Shown here in pieces: positions 19,543 to 30,500 of a stretch of DNA of 64,000 bases (positions are counted from its first letter, which is position 1; each line of letters begins with the position of its first letter). The position numbers were made by a program, and so were the translations under genes. Below the pieces are notes generated by a model. That model was not told where the DNA came from. It saw only the letters and a list, made by a program, of their open reading frames with translations, and did not search any database. This DNA comes from Paramoeba atlantica (lineage: Eukaryota > Discosea): the NCBI GenBank assembly GCA_977017575.1, contig CDRNVI010000052.1, positions 186,001-250,000 on the forward strand, read 5' to 3'.

Positions 19543-21483
19543 ATGCACGACGCAGAATCTAGTGAAGCGACTCCGTTCATGGAGTTCCAGTTGCAAAAAA
19601 TTCACGCGATACATCTAAGAAGTATTGAAAATTATAGTCAAATGAAAAATTCTCTAGTTGAGGAATTAGAGCTTTATCGCACCTTGATTCCAGACTACAA
19701 AATATTAGCGCACAACAAGCGGGATCGCAACGCACAGGAAAATCACTCTCATCGCGGTCACATACTCAAAAAGAAAGAAATTATTGCTCTGGATAAAATG
19801 CAAGAATCTCTATTGGACTGTTACCAAAATTACCTTACCATGCTTATCTCTTTTACCCAGAAAAAGCATCCCGAAAGTCAAAGCTTGGGTAGTCGCTGCA
19901 TTGCGGAGTTGGTAAATTTTGCCAAAAACTTCAATTTCAACCAAAAACTTCTTTGGGCGGCGGTGCAAAACGCCAACTCCAAGCATCCTTCGGTCTCCAA
20001 ACCCTGCTTGCTGGCCCTACAAGAGGTACTCGCCTGTGAGGGCTCCGATGAGGCCTGTGTAATCGTGGTCGATCTGCTACTCGATTTAGTCCGTGCACGA
20101 AAGCACGCGCTGAATCCTCGACTTCTCTACGTCCTGCTTTACATTCGGGTGCGTGTCATCGACATTCACCGTACATGGGATCAGGACAGTGCTCATCGTG
20201 CCCATTCCAATGCCAAGAAGTCGAAAAAAGATGCTGATAAACTTTCCCACCGTCTACAGACCCTAGAGGGGACCAAATCTCGAGCCTCGATCGCGGCACG
20301 ACAAACCCGGCTGTTTCACAAAGTGATGACCATCTACCTACGCGTACTGGAGGCCTCTCAGCGGTGTTCCGAGTTTCACCAATCCCTTCTCCTCGCCCCT
20401 ACGCTGGAGGGATTGGTCAAATACGCCCACCTTATGAATGTGGAACTCTACGACACCCTATTGAGTGCCATCCGTGATCTTCTCCAGGATAATCAACACA
20501 CCTCGTTAAGTGTGGCCCTGCACGCGTTAGTCACCGTAACCTCCCTGGCGGAGCAACAAGCGAAACAGCTCCCGAAAACTTCGATTTCCTCATCTAACCC
20601 CTCTGAAAAGAATCCGATCAGCCCAACCCCGGCTATTGGAGATTTACAACAATTCCACGATATCCTCTACGCTCTGTTCGATGAGGTCTGGACTTCACCT
20701 CCTCGTGCAGAGAAGCGTGAGGAGCCGAATGTGTTGTTATCCTCCGCCGAGGAAGGGGAGGATGAAAAAACAACAGCGGCAGAGGGGGAGGATGAGGAGG
20801 TACGCTCGCTGTGCTCCTCCCAGGGAGGAGAGAGCAGCGGCACAACTACCTCCAAGGGCGCCTCCTCCTCCGATGGGGGGACGCTGTCGATTGCAAAAAG
20901 CATGGCGGAACGTAAGCACGTGCGGCACTCGGTGGCCCAGGAATGGAGTTACCGCACCAAACTGCTGCTGTCGGCGTGTGAGAAATTGTTGGTGCAAACC
21001 AAACGGCTTCCGGTGGTTCGTATTACCGCTTTCGTGTCTCGTGCGGCACGGTACTTGCCCCATCTTCCGTGCCATTTAGCTCTCGGAGCGCTGCAGTTGA
21101 TACAGAGTTTGTTGCGTGTCTACCCAACACTGTGGGGCATGTTACAAGGAGGGATGGAACATACCAGTGGGGTTGCGAAGGTGAGTAAGACACACCCGCA
21201 TATTGTGGGCTTGGAGTGCGCAAGTCCGGATTATGATGTCGGTGCACAGCGTCAGATGTTGTGGGAGTTGAGTTTGTTACGGCGCAGTTACCATCCAGGA
21301 TTGCGTCAGACGGTCCAAGAGACGTTGAAATCGTATCGTCAACTGGCGAAAAATCGAGATCGCACGCAGGTAAATCAGAAGAGTGTGGTTCTTTCTCAGG
21401 ATGTTGTAAGTCAGTATGATACCTCGAAAGGAGGCTTTTATCCGCAGCCTCAGATTCCGAAAAAACTCAAGTCAAGCGTTTGA
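19543..21483 (+). CDS. NOC3: Nucleolar complex protein 3-like (Noc3/CBF family)
   Basis: The 646-residue product begins one base after a strong trans-splice AG. Residues about 80-180 show the Noc3 N-terminal pattern: EIIALDKMQESLLDCYQNYLTML, then GSRCIAELVNFAKNFNFNQKL ('..C..EL......FNF'), then helical-repeat sequence. The second half contains the CBF/Mak21-type region: QFHDILYALFDEVWTS, an acidic low-complexity insertion (about residues 395-455), then ITAFVSRAARYLPHLP and ALGALQLIQSLLRVYPTLWGML. By family, Noc3 pairs with Noc2 to export pre-60S particles from nucleolus to nucleoplasm. Assignment rests on the ordered motifs and length; related CBF-family members (Noc1, Noc4) are the main alternative. 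The insertion is encoded by a purine-rich patch (20740-20880), one of several composition flips in this cluster. Confidence 0.7.
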   Translation: MHDAESSEATPFMEFQLQKIHAIHLRSIENYSQMKNSLVEELELYRTLIPDYKILAHNKRDRNAQENHSHRGHILKKKEIIALDKMQESLLDCYQNYLTMLISFTQKKHPESQSLGSRCIAELVNFAKNFNFNQKLLWAAVQNANSKHPSVSKPCLLALQEVLACEGSDEACVIVVDLLLDLVRARKHALNPRLLYVLLYIRVRVIDIHRTWDQDSAHRAHSNAKKSKKDADKLSHRLQTLEGTKSRASIAARQTRLFHKVMTIYLRVLEASQRCSEFHQSLLLAPTLEGLVKYAHLMNVELYDTLLSAIRDLLQDNQHTSLSVALHALVTVTSLAEQQAKQLPKTSISSSNPSEKNPISPTPAIGDLQQFHDILYALFDEVWTSPPRAEKREEPNVLLSSAEEGEDEKTTAAEGEDEEVRSLCSSQGGESSGTTTSKGASSSDGGTLSIAKSMAERKHVRHSVAQEWSYRTKLLLSACEKLLVQTKRLPVVRITAFVSRAARYLPHLPCHLALGALQLIQSLLRVYPTLWGMLQGGMEHTSGVAKVSKTHPHIVGLECASPDYDVGAQRQMLWELSLLRRSYHPGLRQTVQETLKSYRQLAKNRDRTQVNQKSVVLSQDVVSQYDTSKGGFYPQPQIPKKLKSSV

Positions 21484-21676
21484 TATCGGATGGTTTCTTG
21501 AATTTTACGTTTGGTCTTATTTTTTCATAATATCAAGGTTCCACATTGTACACATGTACCTTATGAGCGACATTTCCGTGCATTTTTTCAATTTTTCATG
21601 ATTTTTATTTGGATTTATGGAAACTACAGAACTAATGCTATGAATTGAATTGGGATGACTTTTCTACGAAAGGCGC

Positions 21677-21693
21677 TTTGGTTTTCTTTTCAG
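21677..21693 (+). promoter_or_regulatory. Putative spliced-leader acceptor with two uORFs
   Basis: CTTTGGTTTTCTTTTCAG ends at 21693. The leader has ATG GTA CAG TAA (21706) and ATG GTA TGT CAT CCA TGA (21717), the second overlapping the main start at 21722 out of frame. Confidence 0.5.
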
Positions 21694-21721
21694 TTTACGC
21701 TAGAAATGGTACAGTAATGGT

Positions 21722-24700
21722 ATGTCATCCATGACTACACTACCAGGACAAAGTGAATCGTTTGAAGAAACGTATTCCAGCGAGGAAGATTGGGAAATAT
21801 GTTCAATTAGAGACCAAGGCAACTATTCACCCGTAGAAAGTGTCTTGAATGTACCCGCAAGCCCATCTTTTTCTAACAAAGATTCAAAGGCGTTTACTGG
21901 CACATCTAAATCAGATTCACTACGAAAACTAAAGCTGAAACAGTTTGAATTAGCCTTTCGGCGCAAAAACCTGCGACTATTATTGCGTTTTGGTGCTTTG
22001 CAGCTCATGCATCTTTATTCTCTTTGTTGTGCCAGCTGTGATATCAGTACTGATACTGTTGAAGTTACATGTGTGGATAGCCAAAGTGTTAAAAGGTCCC
22101 TACCATTGGGTGAACAAGGGACTCCTTCAACAAAAAAGAGGATTTTACGGAGACAGAATAGTAAAAAGACTTCGAAAAAGTCACATATTCCGAGTTCTTT
22201 TCACAATGTTCCTCCGTACTTGCTCACATGGTTTAACTCTGAAAAGGAAAAAGAAGCATCAAAACTTCCAAAGCAAAAGCAATGGATTCTTGCCTCTGAT
22301 ATTCTTAAAACTGAATTTCAGTCGAGTGAGAAACGAGGGCTTTCCTCATCTGAATATCCCACTTTTGAGCTTGTCCGAAGGCTGTTATTGGGCATGTATA
22401 ACCTTAATGGTAGACACACTGAGAATTTCTCGGCCTCAAAATCTTTATCTCATGAATTCACTGGAGTATTCTCCATCAGCTCTGATTTTACAGCTGCCTT
22501 GAGCTTTACTACATTGTGCTTGAAACATGGTCTCCCGGTTCGCCTTCTGGGATCCTTTGACACTTATGGCAAAGAGGTCACTCTTCCTTTGGATCCGCCG
22601 ACCACCGATTCCTTATCCAAAGAGACAGCAGATTCATCAATAGCTCTTTGGTGTGAAATTTACGTTGTTGAATGCAATCAATGGATTTCAATATTGCCTG
22701 GTATCGGTATCGCGTCAACGAAGCTGACAGAACTGTATACTTGTGGCAAACGAGCATTTCAAGCTGATTTTGACGAATTACATCTGAAATCAATTCACCA
22801 TGGATGGAATATGCCATACAGCTTAGCTGTTGGGTTACAACTAAACAACTTTCGTGTGCACTCTTCGAAAGTTTCAAACTCATGTTTGCAAGTACGGTCA
22901 AAAGAAAGTCTCACTTCTCCAGTTCGGTCACATTTTTACCTTCTTGACGTGACTCCACGTTACGTTTCCCTTTGGAGCGAAGTCTTGGCTTCTCAACGCA
23001 AAGATGACATCAAGGTTCCAAAAGTGTCCAACTGGCTGAACCAGGCTGTAGAGGCTAAATTGAATCGAAAGCAAGCCCAAACACCTACTTCAGTTGAGGA
23101 ATCATCTGAAATTGTCAGTCGTCATTTTAGTACCACCGCCTCACACTTATCTTCGGGTCATCCGTCGCTTGCGTCTGCTCGTTTGAAATCGCTTTCCTCT
23201 TCGGCCTTGGGGTCATCTCCTTCCAACTCCACACTCGCTAACAAAAAGGGTTACATGTGGGGCATTGTATCCTCATCCTCCTCTTCCTGTTCCGGGGATT
23301 ACAGCTCCGATGATACAACCTCCCCTTTACCATTTTCACCCCTGCTTCCCGACTCTTTTCCACCACCCCACCACGAACCACAACCACCCCCCTCTTCTTC
23401 CTCAACCCCCCTCCTCTCCTCACCCTCCACCCCTCACCTCCCCCAACCCCTCTCCCCCTCCCTCCCCTGGTTTACCTCCATGACCGCTCACCTCACCCAA
23501 TCCTCTTCTCACCTCGCTCTCTTCTTCTCCCACACCTTCTACACACTCTTCTGGACCACCCACTCATCTTCTTCCCCAAAACCTCAACCCTTCTCCGAAA
23601 CCTCAAAGAAAACTTCTTCAATGGTGTCTTCAACCGCTTCCTCAATGGTGTCTTCAACCGCTTCCTCAATGGTATCTTCAACGGCTTCCTCAATGGTGTC
23701 TTCACCAGCTTCTCCCTTGGTTTCTTCAACAGCTCCTTCAACCGCTCCTTCCATAACTTCCCCAACCGCCTCCTCCACCGCTTCTCCCAAACCCCACAAC
23801 AGCGCGCTCTCGTCCTGCTCCTGTTACTCTTCTTTTTCTTCTTCTTTTTCTTCTTCTTTTTCTTCCCCCCCCTCCCCTCCCCATGACTACCCCGGGGCGC
23901 CCCGCGAACACGCCCAGCTCACCGCCCTCCAACACGTCACCTCCCCCGTCCCCTCCACCCTCCGCCCCCTTCGTCGTCACCCGCTCTACACCACAGAGGC
24001 GTCCCTCCGGGGCGACCAGGCGCTCCACCCCGCCGTGGTCTGCCCCCACTGCGGGCACCCCAGCCCGGTGGTGGCGGGCTACGTCCGGGGGGTCCCGGTG
24101 GTCCACCGCTGGGGGGTGCACCGCGTGCGGACCCGGCTGCAGTGGATACGGCACGCCCGGGGGGTGCCGCGGGCGGGGGAGGTGCCGGTGAGGCTGCGGG
24201 GGGGGAGGGGGAGAAGGGGGTTGGGTGAGGGGTTGGGGGGGGGAGAAAACAACCCCGCGGGGGGGTTGTATGGGAGATGGCAGGTGGAGAGGTTTCGTCC
24301 AATGGAGTGGGTGGGGGGTCCGGAGGCGCCGTTACCGCGGAATGGGTATGGGAATTATGAAATGGTTCATCATAGGGTTCCGGGGAGGGGGCTTTATTAT
24401 GTCTCGGATAAGAATGCGCGTGAGGTGATTGAGGCGGAGCGTTTATCCCGTAGGAAGGAGCGGAAAGGGGGGAGTAAAAAGGGGGATGAAAAAGGCGATA
24501 GTTTGGAGATTCCGGAATATGTTCCCGTTCTGGTGGGTTTTGACCGTATTGAGCTTCACCGCTGGGTGCCACGTCTTCAAGGTGTGATTGTGAAGGAAGC
24601 GGAATATGAGTCAAAGTACAAGCCGTTACAAGATAAATGGGGGGCAATTTGGGATAGGGAAGAAAAGCAACGTGCAAAGGATAAGGCGATGGCCTTTTGG

Positions 24701-24772
24701 TTTTTCTACATTCGTCGTGTAGTTGCACACCATAGGCTACGAGAAACTTATCAAGGCTGGTCGTCTGTCTGA
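21722..24772 (+). CDS. RAD4: XPC/Rad4 nucleotide-excision-repair damage sensor
   Basis: The 1016-residue protein recognises helix-distorting DNA lesions for global genome repair. A transglutaminase-like (TGD) fold is seen at residues about 245-345 (SSDFTAALSFTTLCLKHGLP; LWCEIYVVECNQWISI) and at 400-440 (HFYLLDVTPRYVSLWSEVLA). BHD1 begins at about 752 (HPLYTTEASLRGDQALHP), BHD2 at about 842 (NNPAGGLYGRWQVERF ending PRNGYGNYE), and BHD3 at about 932 (VPVLVGFDRIELHRWVPRL). Between TGD and BHD1 (about 480-745) is a long Ser/Pro/Thr-rich insertion. It contains four near-perfect copies of a 24-bp unit encoding SSMVSSTA (23612-23700). The DNA switches from C-rich (23300-23950) to very G-rich (24050-24290) within the gene. 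The insertion is probably disordered. Start is uncertain by a few codons because two small frames precede it. Confidence 0.88.
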   Translation: MSSMTTLPGQSESFEETYSSEEDWEICSIRDQGNYSPVESVLNVPASPSFSNKDSKAFTGTSKSDSLRKLKLKQFELAFRRKNLRLLLRFGALQLMHLYSLCCASCDISTDTVEVTCVDSQSVKRSLPLGEQGTPSTKKRILRRQNSKKTSKKSHIPSSFHNVPPYLLTWFNSEKEKEASKLPKQKQWILASDILKTEFQSSEKRGLSSSEYPTFELVRRLLLGMYNLNGRHTENFSASKSLSHEFTGVFSISSDFTAALSFTTLCLKHGLPVRLLGSFDTYGKEVTLPLDPPTTDSLSKETADSSIALWCEIYVVECNQWISILPGIGIASTKLTELYTCGKRAFQADFDELHLKSIHHGWNMPYSLAVGLQLNNFRVHSSKVSNSCLQVRSKESLTSPVRSHFYLLDVTPRYVSLWSEVLASQRKDDIKVPKVSNWLNQAVEAKLNRKQAQTPTSVEESSEIVSRHFSTTASHLSSGHPSLASARLKSLSSSALGSSPSNSTLANKKGYMWGIVSSSSSSCSGDYSSDDTTSPLPFSPLLPDSFPPPHHEPQPPPSSSSTPLLSSPSTPHLPQPLSPSLPWFTSMTAHLTQSSSHLALFFSHTFYTLFWTTHSSSSPKPQPFSETSKKTSSMVSSTASSMVSSTASSMVSSTASSMVSSPASPLVSSTAPSTAPSITSPTASSTASPKPHNSALSSCSCYSSFSSSFSSSFSSPPSPPHDYPGAPREHAQLTALQHVTSPVPSTLRPLRRHPLYTTEASLRGDQALHPAVVCPHCGHPSPVVAGYVRGVPVVHRWGVHRVRTRLQWIRHARGVPRAGEVPVRLRGGRGRRGLGEGLGGGENNPAGGLYGRWQVERFRPMEWVGGPEAPLPRNGYGNYEMVHHRVPGRGLYYVSDKNAREVIEAERLSRRKERKGGSKKGDEKGDSLEIPEYVPVLVGFDRIELHRWVPRLQGVIVKEAEYESKYKPLQDKWGAIWDREEKQRAKDKAMAFWFFYIRRVVAHHRLRETYQGWSSV

Positions 24773-26436
24773 AGTCTTGGTCAGTTTAAAGCTCGCAAAA
24801 CAACATTTCACTTCGAACACTTGATGCATTGTAGGGTTTACGGTGAAAGTCATTATTCTGAGAATTGGGTGTTGAACGTTGACAGAAAAATAATTTTTTT
24901 GGTCTCTATTTTCAGGATTGGGTGTTGAACGTTGACAGAGCCTCTGTTGATGGGTCGATCATGAATTCTCATTTTTGAGCGAAAATGCAAATTCTATTTC
25001 GAGAGGATTAGAACGTAAACTTTTGGGGAAGCTATTACGGTTCAAACTTAAATTCTACCATCACTCTTCAAGAACATGATGCACTAAATATTGAAGAAAA
25101 AGGCGATGGAGATACCAATAGTACAGGTTCTGCAATTTCCCACAGGAAAAACGATACATCCCTTATGGTGTGAGAGCATACACGCGCATACAAAGGTGAA
25201 GATGCCGTTTTTCATGTGGAAAACTGCCACATACATGTATGTACTATTTGTATCTCCCTCGTCCACTTTGATATGGGTTAAACGTTCTCTCTGTGTTGTT
25301 TCGGAACGTTTCTTTTCTTTGTGATGAAGATTGTCATTTCTCAGCTCACTTCGAACGTCCATGATACAATGAATCCTTCTATTGACTGATTAATTTGTTC
25401 ACAAACCCCTTCACGCTTATAATCAATCACTTACTGTGATTCCCCCTTTAATATACACCCTCTTCCCCCCTTAATCCCCCCTTAATATGCACGAATTTCA
25501 TCTAAATTTAATTAAGGAAAGGAACGCGACGCGAAGCGGTGCGTTTTTTGGGGGAGGGTCTCCACTTCTCTTACGCACCCTCCCCCCCTTTATCTTGTAG
25601 AAACCCGAAAAACGTGTGCATATTCGGGGGGGGGGGGGGGGGGGGGCACAGTACATTGATGAATCATACACTTTGTGATGAACATTATCATTTCTCAGCT
25701 CACTTCGAACGTCCATGATACAATGAATCCTTTTATAGTCTGATCGGTCTTTTGGATTTTTTACAAATCTCCTCACGCTTATAACGCGGCCCTTTGGATA
25801 GCTTTTTTCATGTTGGACATCCCCAGTGATCAGGGGTTTATAACATTTTTTAAATTATAACTGATAATTTGAATATACAGTCCAGGTACTGGTTTCCCCC
25901 CCCCCTCCCAGGCTCCAGAACACACCGTAAGAGCTTTTGACCCAATTCCTTCGGCATTCAACAGATCTCGAAAAACTAGAGCGTTTCCCACCGTTTGTTT
26001 GCCTATCAGCCCTCCTGGGTCAAAAATATTTAGGAAAAACACGAAAAAATAGCATAATTTTACTAAACAAAATTCCAATATTTCAAAACTTTGGGAGTTT
26101 TTCATTCAAATATGGTTTCTCATTCTATGAATTTGAGGGATACTCCCATCAAATCTACTAAAGACCAGTACTAAAGGCCAGTACAACTCACCGAAAAGCA
26201 AGATACCCCCTATTACCCATAAAACGTCACGAAATGCACTCCCAGAGCGCCTTGACCGAATTGTAAAAGAAATTTTGAAACCGGGGACTGAAAAACATCT
26301 CCGGAAGGCGATAAAGAAAGCCATTTGTGATGCTTAAGCGTCGTCCTTATCGACGCCAATTCTTAATTTGTATAAATTCAGTTGCTAAAGGCTTGCGAAT
26401 TGTGCGGAGCGTTCAAGGAGACCAGTGTAGGTATTA
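24773..26436. other. Intergenic region with direct duplications and a 21-G run
   Basis: No gene is supported over 1.66 kb. GATTGGGTGTTGAACGTTGA occurs twice near 24865 and 24916. A block of about 110 bases beginning TTTGTGATGAAGATTGTC at about 25317 recurs at about 25672 (TTTGTGATGAACATTATC), sharing CTCACTTCGAACGTCCATGA and a CACGCTTATAA end. Between the two copies lie several CCCCCTTAATA runs and 21 consecutive G at 25626-25646. Confidence 0.55.
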
Positions 26437-27440
26437 AATCTGTCCCCCCCTACTTATGCGCAACCGTTTGACCCGGCCACTTAAGCGCAAATTTGACGCA
26501 TCGTTCAGAAGAACAGCGCCGCAAAGCGGCGCAATTTTCTTTTTTGTGGTACGAATTTTTGTACAGATTTTCGCTGCTCTTGAAATGGAGAGTCCCTTTG
26601 GGCGTTCAAAAATGATCTCCAGCGATCTCCTCTGATCCACACTGATCTCCACCGGTCTGTACGGCGAGTCTTTGCATACTATACTGTACTGTACATCAGA
26701 GGAACTCTCCTGCCACGTACTGTACGCTTTTGAAATGATCAGTGCACCAGCGTGCGGCACCGCCTAGATGTGGGGCGGGTAAAGATAACGTGGGTAATTG
26801 CACTACAAGTGCATGATAAACTTTCGGACCCACGCTCTTAAAAGTCCGTTCTTTTCCTACAATTGATCGGGTGCTCGCAAAAAAGGCACTTACCTCGTGA
26901 TGTGGTCATTCGCGGGCATAAGTAACCATACAAGCGAAGTACTGTACCTCCTCCCTAGTTATCTCTCACACGTCACCCCCTGTCCGACTGATCTTCCAAT
27001 GAATCGGTAAACCCTTCGAACCTCGAAAAAATACCCACAGCGTTCGCAACCGGTCGCGATCTGTCGTTACCGATCGCGATTGGTTGCCACCGTTCGACAG
27101 CGAGCTACAGGTACCGTCTGCACCCCTCCACTGATGGTACTAACGCCGACCAACTACCATTTTCATTAATTATTTTTTATAGATATAAAAATGGGCGAAG
27201 TATAAAGGGGGGGTCACAGTAATTATAACTCATTTTTTTTATAAAATATAATTTATAGAAAATGGAGAGGGAGTGTATAAAAAGCAGCCCCCCGGGTCAC
27301 CCCGCGTACATAACTCATGATTGAAACACGCGCCGCGAAGCTTTCTTAAAAAAAAAATTCACTCCTTTTTTTGACCCGGCTGCTTATGCGCAATTTTAGG
27401 CCAAAACCTGGTTGCGCTTAAGTGGGGGGGGGACAGCATG
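26437..27440. mobile_element. Non-autonomous TA element with C-run inverted ends
   Basis: A 1004-bp segment lies between TA at 26435-26436 and TA at 27441-27442. The left end reads AATCTGTCCCCCCCTACTTA and on to TGCGCAACC; the right end read inward is CATGCTGTCCCCCCCCCACT and on to TAAGCGCAACC, so the inverted ends match well from CTGTCC on. A second inner motif, GACCCGGC followed by CTTA(A/T)GCGCAA, also recurs at both sides. No transposase frame is visible. The interior contains GATCTCC(A/C)-type iterations (26610-26660) and GATCG-rich short repeats (27040-27080). Exact termini are within a few bases. Confidence 0.55.
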
Positions 27441-27442
27441 TA

Positions 27443-27560
27443 ATCTCGAGTGCAAGATTATATTCTAATCGTTTTTTGTTACGACATTATACAATTAATA
27501 TTCAAATTACGACATTATACTCAAATGCGATTTGAATATAATGTCGCCCCCCGGTTTACA
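27443..27560. repeat. Copy of a dispersed sequence (empty site of the 49.17-kb insertion)
   Basis: The block from ATCTCGAGTGCAAGATTATA through GACATTATACTCAAATGCGA matches 49.10-49.58 kb, but without the 377-bp insertion found there. Its end, CATTATACTCAAATGCGATT followed by TGAATATAATGTCG, is a palindrome. A CCCCCCGGTTTAC motif like other element ends follows at 27546-27558, so the first codons of the Rad54-like frame overlap mobile DNA. Confidence 0.55.
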
Positions 27561-30500
27561 TACATGCACATGTACCTTTAGGGGATGCGAAAAATATGAT
27601 TCATACATCGCAATCCAATGCACCCTTATTACTGAATTACTTCAGAGTGATGTAATTGTACTGACTCAGTATATCCCACTCCATCTTAAACACAAAAACA
27701 GCGTTTGCGTAGACTTCTCTTTTATGAATGAAAAGCGTCGTTTTTCAATTCTTTTTGTCAACAAGCCTTCTTATCAGCCAAAAGTAGCAGCAGTACGTAA
27801 AGCATCCAACAAATCTAATTTATTAGGCTTCAGTTTGACTTATCATGATGTAGTTTCCCTTTTTGACGTCGACGGAAAAGACGGTTATCTTGATGTTTAC
27901 CTCAACCTTTGTCACAGGAAATATCCCGCAGCATCTTCCTGTCATCAAAACACGGATGTTAGCTGTTCGGCTTGTCTTGCTGCCAGTATTCTTCCTGATC
28001 AATTTCTTCGTGCTGAGCTGCAGGAGTCGTTTAACTTAAAAGACAGAAAGTCATTACTCGTAACAAAAAAACGCAGATCTGCTTCTAGGCATTCAACAGA
28101 GCATGCTCAACGCCACAAAGGCATACTTGCCACATGGAAAACTGGACAAATCGTCATGTCAACAATCGATTATGTTTCTTCGAATTCAGATTTCTCAGAA
28201 AATGTCGCGGTCACAAGTTCTGCTAACGAATCAAGGAATATGCAGGCATCGCAACTGACACTTTTCTCTTTATCCTCATTTTATCTTATCTGCTCGTGTG
28301 TTTCATGCTTTGGTAAATTATCTCATCTGACATCGGAACGACAATCAAAGATAGTTTCAAAGCCTGCGGTCAGATCAGGGCTGCTACCCCAGCAATCACT
28401 TAGCATTCGTGAATCTTTGAAATCATCGCCTTTGTCAAATGTCTCTCTTTCTCGCAAAGTTGAAATGTCGAATATTTCTTGTCGGGTGATGCTTTCTCTT
28501 CAACAAACGGGTCCTGTTTGGAAGACGGCCAAGTTTCATCAAATCGATGCTGTAAATTTCTGTCTTCGATGTGCATGTACGGACTCACTACGACACGATC
28601 TTACAGACGTTTATCTTTCCCATAAACTTTTTATGCATCCTGATGCTCCTAAAGACAATTTTCTTTTGATTCATGCTTCAACCTCAAGGAGTGATGCCGA
28701 AGTCCGCTCTGATTCAGAGCGAGGCCATAAAGATGACTTGACCAAGAGCCGAAGTTTGTCGAAGCAAATTGCTGAGGATCTTTTACGTGTTTTCGATTAT
28801 TCGATATCAGAATCTGCATTTCGTTCAGAGATAAAAAGCAGCGAAGGTACTACAACCGGAGTACCGAACTTACAAGCCACCACGGAGCATGGATCGAAAT
28901 TTGCTAAAATTCCTTTCATTTCCTTGCATACTGCTGCACATCATGAACATTGTTGTAGCCGTGATGCAGTAGAGGTATCCGTGGGCAAGCGATGCACTTC
29001 ACCTCGTGGTTGCATTTTGGCCGATGAAATGGGATTGGGAAAGACGTTATCTTGTCTTCTTTTTCTTCATCACACGATTCCCTCTATTTTTTCTAAGGCA
29101 ATCATTCTGTCTCCACTGTCTGTTCAGGATAATTGGATGCATCAACTTACCTGCTGGTTTGGAAGTTCCACTTCACTACGAATTCTACGGTATCATGCCT
29201 CATCAGAAACGGATTCTGATTTTTCATCCTTTTTTATTGGCTCAAAATTTAACATATTGTTGATAACGTATGACACCGCTCGATCCAAGCTGTCGAAACT
29301 AGCTATCACCAATTGCGATGTATTGGTGTGTGACGAGGCGCATCGATTGAAGAATATGGGAACACGCACACGTCATGTAATTCAGACCATTCCCTGTCGC
29401 TTTCGACTTGCAATCACGGGCACCCCCATGCCAAACCACTCGCGGGAGATCATCTCTTTGATGTCTTTCATCACAGAATATACACTGGTCGAAAACCTGG
29501 AACGACTTTCCGAGGATCATATTCGCATGCTACTGAAAAGTTTAATGCTACGAAGGACGATGAAATCTGTTTCTAAAGCTGAAGAAATGTTAGCCAAAAA
29601 TAATATTATTGAAGCTCCGCTCTTAAGTGATGGCTGTGAGAATTCGCACAATGCTAGTCGTCGTGGTGGAACAAGTGTGCCAAACGGCTCAACTAAAGAT
29701 TCTCCAACCTCTTCATCCGGTCTTCCTTGCTGTACTATTCATTTTGTTTCTTGTCGAAATCCGGTTCAAAGTAAAATTTCTCATATCTCAAAAGAAAAGT
29801 TGGAAGACAATTCCGGTGACTTTGAAATATCTTCATGGGTGACGACACTCGCAATGGATGCTGGCTCTTACGACAACGAACCTTCGTGTGTTGACCCTCT
29901 ACCGAAAATTCCCGCAGCCAAGTTAAACGCAAAAGACAGGAATACCTCTCGTCTAAGTCCAATTGAAGTCTCTGCACAGCAATCTCTTTTTGATAAAGAT
30001 TCATTGAACATAAAATCAGTACACTCTTGTCGACACGACTGCTCTACGAAATTAAACTTCCTCTCATGCTTCCTTACGTGTTGGATAAACGCTGATGAAT
30101 TTGCGGAGGAGCAGTTGATCATCGCTTCCTACTCGACCACAGTACTCGATTATGTCGCATCTTTCTGTACCTCTAACGGTTATTTATTTTACCGACTTGA
30201 CGGACAATCCTCACCAACCGTTCGCCAAACTGTACAAAGGCATTTTGGTCCTTTTTCAAAGCCACAGACGAATTCGTCTCTCCATCGTAGTGAACAAAAT
30301 TCTTCCAAGTCATCTTTCATGCAAACAGAACAGCGAAATTGTGTTCGAATTTTGCTCCTAAGTTGTCTTGCAGGTTCAGAAGGTATCAATTTACAACGGG
30401 CTAATCGGCTTGTTTTGATGGATGCCTACTGGAACAGTGCCGCAGAAAAGCAATGCATTTCTCGAGTTTGGAGAACGGGGCAAAAGAGAAACGTTTATGT

